This document shows, piece by piece, positions 59,385 through 64,000 of a DNA stretch of 64,000 bases. A program made the position numbers and the translations under genes. Every line of letters starts with the position of its first letter. The stretch's first letter is position 1. The stretch covers positions 1,417,755-1,481,754 of the forward strand of contig LNGK01000003.1 of the NCBI GenBank assembly GCA_001510575.1, in the 5' to 3' direction. The notes beneath the pieces were generated by a model that made no database searches, was not told the origin of the DNA, and saw only the letters and a program-made list of their open reading frames with translations. Origin of the DNA: Knoxdaviesia capensis (Eukaryota > Ascomycota > Sordariomycetes > Microascales > Gondwanamycetaceae).

Positions 59385-60739
59385 CAAGCTGCACACAACC
59401 CTGAATTTGTCTTCTTTTCATTTTATCATCTTTTCTGCCAGCACCCAACCAGCAGCCACTTGGTTGTGGCTTTCTTATCATCGACCTCATGCTCATGCAT
59501 AATGCATGTTCCCTTGGCTTGAGAATCAGGCATTCATCCACACACATTCAGCACCCAAATCGGCGACGGAGAATTACTGCGCATGGACACGGCGTGCGCG
59601 GCCAGACCGACTCATCCACGCAGCTCTGCGTCTCAGTCCACCAATCATTTCGGGTTAGCAAGCCGCTTGTTGGCCAAGAAAACAGGAAACACTATTTTCT
59701 TGTTCGGCCGTGGTGCCTTGGTGCATGGATGGGTCCAGACTCAACGCCTGCTTGGCTCCCAATCACGGTAGGGCCTGATACCGTGGTATTCTCTATTCCA
59801 AGTGCTAACTGGTGGTTGCAGTGAAATCCTCCTCCACCGCAACCACCACCAACTTCTAGCGCCGGCTTATCGCCCACGATGGACAAAGCTACTCTTCTCC
59901 CCCTCCCACATTCCATCAGAACATCGAAGTTCATGGTTTGTCCCCCTCTAGCGCAGCGCCCTGAAGCCAGCCCACTTGGCCAGCCGATTCTTGACGGCGG
60001 AATGCGATTCCGGACCCCAAACTAGTGCTAGGCTTCCCGAACCGCCCAGACACGGGTGGTTCTATGGTTAGACTAGACGGCTGAGAAAAGTCTCCACGGC
60101 GGCCAAACCCGCTTCGGAGGGGGAGGAAAAACAGCCATAGCGTATCGCGAGTGGGATGGCATCTGGAGAGACCTACCGACATGGAGATGCCAACGCAGCG
60201 CCGGTGGTGGTGTCACCCCGCCCGCCCTGAATTCGCACTCACACAAACGAACGCCGGTCTGTTGAGCCCAACAGGGGGGTGCGTTTCTCCTTTTTGTTTC
60301 CGACTTTCTGAGTCAGTACTACACATCTTTTGTTTCTTTCCAGAAGCACACCATCGCCTGAAGAACGAGGTCTAAGCTCGCTCACTGTTACATGGAAGAA
60401 ATCTCCCCGGTCAGGGCCCTGTTTCTGGACTCTTCGATCCCACTTCTCTAATCCATGTCCCACACTAATTTGCCCAGGGACAGCACGCTGAACAGATGAA
60501 GGTCGGAACACTTCAATACTGCACACTTGATAATGCTCGAGACATCTCTGCAGTTACGCAGTCCTCATTTTTACAGTGGGCAGGACCTTACTTTTGATTT
60601 AAGACCCTGGTCCTAAGTGTCTCCTTCTTCAAACCCTAATAGGTACGACAAGAGTTGGTTTTTTTTTCTTTTTTTTTCTTCCTCTCTTCATACATACACA
60701 CACACAAGCACACACACACACTCTCTCTCTCTCTTCGAC

Positions 60740-60900
60740 TATAGCCCGATATCTAATTTCTTCTTAGGAGAGAACACTATAAGCTTATTAAGCCTATCCC
60801 TAACCGGTACCGCGCTATGATCCTATAGTGTAGAGGGTAGATATATAAGATACTGATATAGCGCTAAAAAGATACTTCTAATTTCCTTGGAGCTGAAAGG
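60740..60900. other. TA-rich patch with RIP-like signature
   Basis: In these 160 bases I count roughly 29 TpA against 19 ApT dinucleotides, with very few CpA. That is the direction of change left by RIP (C to T in CpA context on both strands). Flanking DNA does not show it. The parent repeat cannot be identified. Confidence 0.45.
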
Positions 60901-62431
60901 ACGGTGTGGATATTTGCGCTTGCCGCATAATATATAGTGTTTAGGTTTCAATTCGAAAGCCCACAAATTCAAACCTCCACGATATCCTATAAACGCCACA
61001 TTTCTCATCACTGACGACGGACTTCGAGCGTGGTATGGAACAGTATAGTAAGTACCATTGTCGACTGCCGGTGTCTTCGAATACCAGTACCAACAATTCT
61101 CTCATTCAGGATCTGCTTTGCCCTAACCTGATCCGGACCTCCAATACCACCTTGGCTGTACGATGAGCTGGGGACAGCCAGACAAAAAAAGAAAAGAATT
61201 CGTGAGAAAATGGTTTACAGTTCTCTTATCTTGTTTTTCCTCGCCGAAAGCACCCTACATGAACCGTCCTACGGCCAGCACACCACTACAGTACATACAG
61301 CACGGGCATGGAATCGCTCAGACTTCTGCACCAGCCTGACACGGCTCATTCTCTCAGTCCGGACGGCCCTTGGTGTGGGAAGGGACTTAAGTTGAACGGG
61401 GTTGCAGTCCACCTCCATCACATCACCATCACTACCACCACAACCGTCCCGTTTGCTTGTGTGTGTGTGTGTATGTGCGAGCACAGTCATTTGTGGGTGG
61501 GTGCGTGTGTAAGTACAGCACACTACATACTGCACGTTACCAGCACTGCGACCTAGTTACACTATCGCGAGGTTCAATCTCTACCGAAGCTGCGGGAAAT
61601 AGACTGCATCCCATGGTGCTTTGGCTGGCCAACTTTGTTTGCAAATGCAATTTCCGCTGGTTCTTCGCTCATTTTCTCAGGCAAGTCTAAAGAGTAAGTA
61701 GTGAAGTTCAAAGTTCAAACTACTCCCAGAGCTGGGACGTCGTTTAGGTTCGTCGGCCCCATCTCGCTTGAGACCCTGACACAGTGATACACTAATCTTT
61801 ACAGCTGTGACGAGAAATCCCATTAATGACCTAGCCTGCATGCAAGGAAATGCTCGTCGGGCGGGGCGAAACTAAGAGAAGCGATGTGCGCACATCCGGG
61901 TACCTCAACCCACAGCGCATCGGTTTCTTTAACATGACCAGACCAATATGCGGGAGGCAGGCCCCGGGGAAGCGCATTCGCCCTTCCGGCGCGGTTGGCC
62001 CAAAGAGGATCTCCATGCTACCCGCAGCAGAGAAGCAAAACTTTTCTCTCCTGCAATCACCAAAGTTCCTCTAATCTACAGGAATACGGCGCATGCACAA
62101 GCTGTGTGCGTCAACAAAAACGAGAGCACACTTCAAGCACACACTCAACTGACTCTTCAAACCTTACTAGGTAATGCCGCAACGAGATATCCCGCCCCCT
62201 TTTTACTTATATTTTATCACATTCCAAGATGTCAAGATCAATTCACCAACATGCCATAGCTGGAGCCAGGTGGAAACGGTGAACCGTCCTTGCTCTCTCA
62301 TTAACCCAGTTGAAATTCTCTCATAGGCCGACTGCATAAGCGCTGGTTCTCACGAAAGATGTGACAATCTCGCTTCATTGTCGAAGCTAAAACGTTTCTG
62401 AAGATCTTATCCGACGAAAACTAGTTCTCCC

Positions 62432-63025
62432 GTGTCCATCACCATTCTGTCGTTTTTTCCGGCTAAGCGTTATCTGATATTTGCCCTGCTCCTCAAGCCT
62501 GGAGGACTGTGCATTGCGTCTGCATCTGCAGGTAATGTTGCAATTCACAGGATTTTCTTTTTATCAAAGAAAAATAATTTGAAAAACTGGTTCCTCCAGA
62601 GCCTGGTACCCCCCTGCACCATTTCAAGACACATGAAAAAAAGAAAAGGAAAAAAGTCCTTTTCACTAACAAGAAAATCACGGAGAAGAGCAGCAAGAGA
62701 CCCCATTTTGCCTTTACTCAATTGGGAATCCAAACAGCACAACTTGCATCTCAGTTATCATATGTTAGCTGTTATCATAACGCTTTACGCATGGGCATAT
62801 TTGAGTCAGAATGGAATGAGACGATATCGCCGACATTCTTTATCTGGGCTTGCCAGAGGCATTTGTAAGTTGATACCGCCGAATCACTATTTCACCGATC
62901 AATATTGCGCAAATACAGGGCCGAAAGGGTCTGCAGCAAAAGAATTAGCCAGAAATCAGTCCTTCGGCAATATATCACTAATAGTCACAATACCATTCGC
63001 AGATAAGCCAGGCCGGCCTACCTAG
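62432..63025 (+). other. Unrecognised open frame with a plausible intron
   Basis: A 197-codon frame opens at a GTG in DNA of lower GC than its surroundings, where long open frames should be rare. It includes a basic stretch (HMKKRKGKKSFSLTRKSRRR) and one probable membrane segment (HMLAVIITLYAWAYL) followed by RRYRR. A canonical GTAAGT at 62865 and a TACAG at 62914-62918 bound a 54-nt in-frame intron candidate, and another GTAATG donor follows a CTGCAG at about 62531. No domain is recognised. Codon use is unlike the very GC-rich genes of this window, which argues against a normal gene. Confidence 0.2.
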
Positions 63026-63318
63026 ACGCACACCTACCTGTCTGTCCAAGTCTTGAGTCGATGTCAAATGCTCCCCAAGCACCAGAATCCGGAACGCATT
63101 GTCTTGGTACCAGAACCGCAAACTGGCTCGTGTGGTGTCCAATAGCAACTTGACGTCGTGTCCGACTTGGCTGGCTTCTTCTTGGACAGAGGAGCACTGA
63201 CAATCATCTGCATGCACGGTGACCTGTTGACTCTCGACCAGAAGCTGGTTAAATGCAAAGCAACCAATAGGTCAACGAGAACAACGGGGAGAAAAAGGAT
63301 TAGCCAAAGCCGGCGCTT

Positions 63319-63397
63319 TTTTTTTCTCCTTTTTTTCTTTTTTTTTTTCATTACACCCTGGTAGCCCGTCCCGGGCTGTACCGCCGGGTGGGACGGG
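63319..63397. repeat. Poly-T tract followed by GC-rich hairpin
   Basis: About 32 bp of T with a few C (63319-63350) is followed by CCCGTCCC (63365-63372), a 17-nt loop containing CCGCCGGG, and GGGACGGG (63390-63397), a perfect 8-bp inverted repeat. On the minus strand this reads as a GC-rich stem-loop followed by an A-rich tail, as at the 3' end of some short retroposons (inference). Confidence 0.5.
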
Positions 63398-63937
63398 ACG
63401 ATAAGTCAATTTCCATGGAAAGACAGCACTTCCTGAGAGGAAATTATGGGGCTTTTCAGCACTTCCGACCTCCATAGTGCTAGCTCTCAGGCATTAGCAC
63501 CGGTCTCGACGCAGAAATGCTGCCGTTAGTGGTCTGATAAATGGGTCTGGAACATCCGACTACGGAGGTGCTTGGGTGGGTTTTCGGACCTGTTGCCCTG
63601 CCTGCAGTTGCGCGCATGCCGGCGCAAACACGAACAAACGCTTGAGACATGTGCCCAAGAAAGCAGAGGTGCATCCAGTTGTTCTCTGAAGTGTCTGGAG
63701 CTGTTGTTGTGCTGCACGACGGGGCAGTGTTCCATTGGCTTCTGCCGTTCTTTGGTTAGAATAGGCCCTTATCGGGGGTTCCCATCCTTTGTCCCATCCC
63801 AGCTGTCCAGCGGGACCAGTATTTCGCCGCATAGCTCGATTTCCATCTCAGCTCGAAGTTGGCTCCAATACGGCTTTCAGAGCTATCACAGAATCTTGGA
63901 CGGTGCGGCCAATAACACTGCAACAAGCTAGACTAAA

Positions 63938-64000
63938 ATGGGAACTTCAGAGTGGATAGCCGAGTTGGACGGGCGACTCTTCGGAGCTGAATGCGTCTCA
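63938..64000 (+). other. Possible start of a coding region cut by the window edge
   Basis: An ATG in good context (TAAAATGG) opens 21 codons to the window end (MGTSEWIAELDGRLFGAECVS) without a stop. The same bases contain TAGCCGAGTTGG at 63957-63968, an exact match to the tRNA A-box consensus with a possible three-pair D stem (GCC/GGC). Either reading could be chance. The sequence to the right is needed to decide. Confidence 0.2.

Larger units (their letters stand above)
45339..63937. other. 18.6-kb spacer upstream of GT2 with no recognised gene
   Basis: From 45339 to about 48300 the plus strand is purine-rich, so the GT2 sense strand is CT-rich for nearly 3 kb: a long leader or promoter, with a TATA-like run at 45689-45701 (about 350 bp upstream of the ATG). 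The remainder is near 50% GC with GA, CT, GACA and TG simple repeats, TACTGTACAGTA-type elements (54.55, 55.03 and 58.37 kb), a telomere-like run (59375-59384), a RIP-like TA-rich patch (60740-60900) and a poly-T/GC hairpin pair (63319-63397). Three ORFs are listed separately as weak candidates. Confidence 0.5.

Noticed and set aside
1..64000. CRISPR arrays, bacterial operons, insertion sequences
   Set aside because: No regularly spaced repeats or bacterial signals; introns and gene content are fungal.

Overview
The window is nuclear DNA of a filamentous ascomycete (Pezizomycotina). This rests on short introns (54-362 nt) with GTAAGT/GTACGT-type donors and CTAAC-type branch sites, and on families typical of the group: a proline-repeat SPRY protein beginning MCFS, a long KIN4 kinase, and a CPS1/hyaluronan-synthase-like GT2 enzyme. 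One short TA-rich patch near 60.8 kb also looks like repeat-induced point mutation (RIP). Coding exons are very GC-rich, while flanks are close to 50% GC. I cannot name the species.

Eight protein-coding loci are supported. From left to right they are: the 3' end of a GT34 mannosyl/galactosyltransferase (+, 1-165); mitochondrial D-lactate dehydrogenase with five exons (+, 2083-4223); a SPRY-domain protein with a PPPGPPP repeat region (-, 5541-6926); a vacuolar-type Ca2+/H+ antiporter with five exons, one of only 16 nt (-, 8139-11439); a KIN4-type kinase with three exons (-, 14492-18270); GWT1, the GPI inositol acyltransferase, with two exons (-, 26075-27660); an uncharacterised poly-Q protein ending in half of a BTB-like fold, with two exons (+, 31085-33016); and a GT2 polysaccharide synthase with four exons (-, 43568-45338). 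Three of the eight (GT34, GWT1, GT2) act in surface glycan or GPI biosynthesis. They are not an obvious cluster, and the neighbours are ordinary housekeeping or signalling genes.

Layout: the first 18 kb is moderately dense. After that genes are isolated by long spacers: 7.8 kb (18.3-26.1), 3.4 kb (27.7-31.1, divergent promoters), 10.6 kb (33.0-43.6, convergent) and 18.6 kb (45.3 to the end). I found no recognisable coding gene in these spacers. They hold simple-sequence repeats, telomere-like repeats, a recurrent TACTGTACAGTA-type palindrome, and strand-biased tracts. Those tracts are pyrimidine-rich on the sense strand upstream of KIN4, the BTB-like gene and GT2, and U-rich downstream of KIN4 and GT2, so very long UTRs are likely.

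I did not find a convincing new multigene system. The most useful leads are the strand-polarised gene flanks, the telomere-like repeats, the micro-exon with a one-residue shortening in the antiporter, the poly-Q/BTB-like protein, and two or three weak ORFs in the right-hand spacer.
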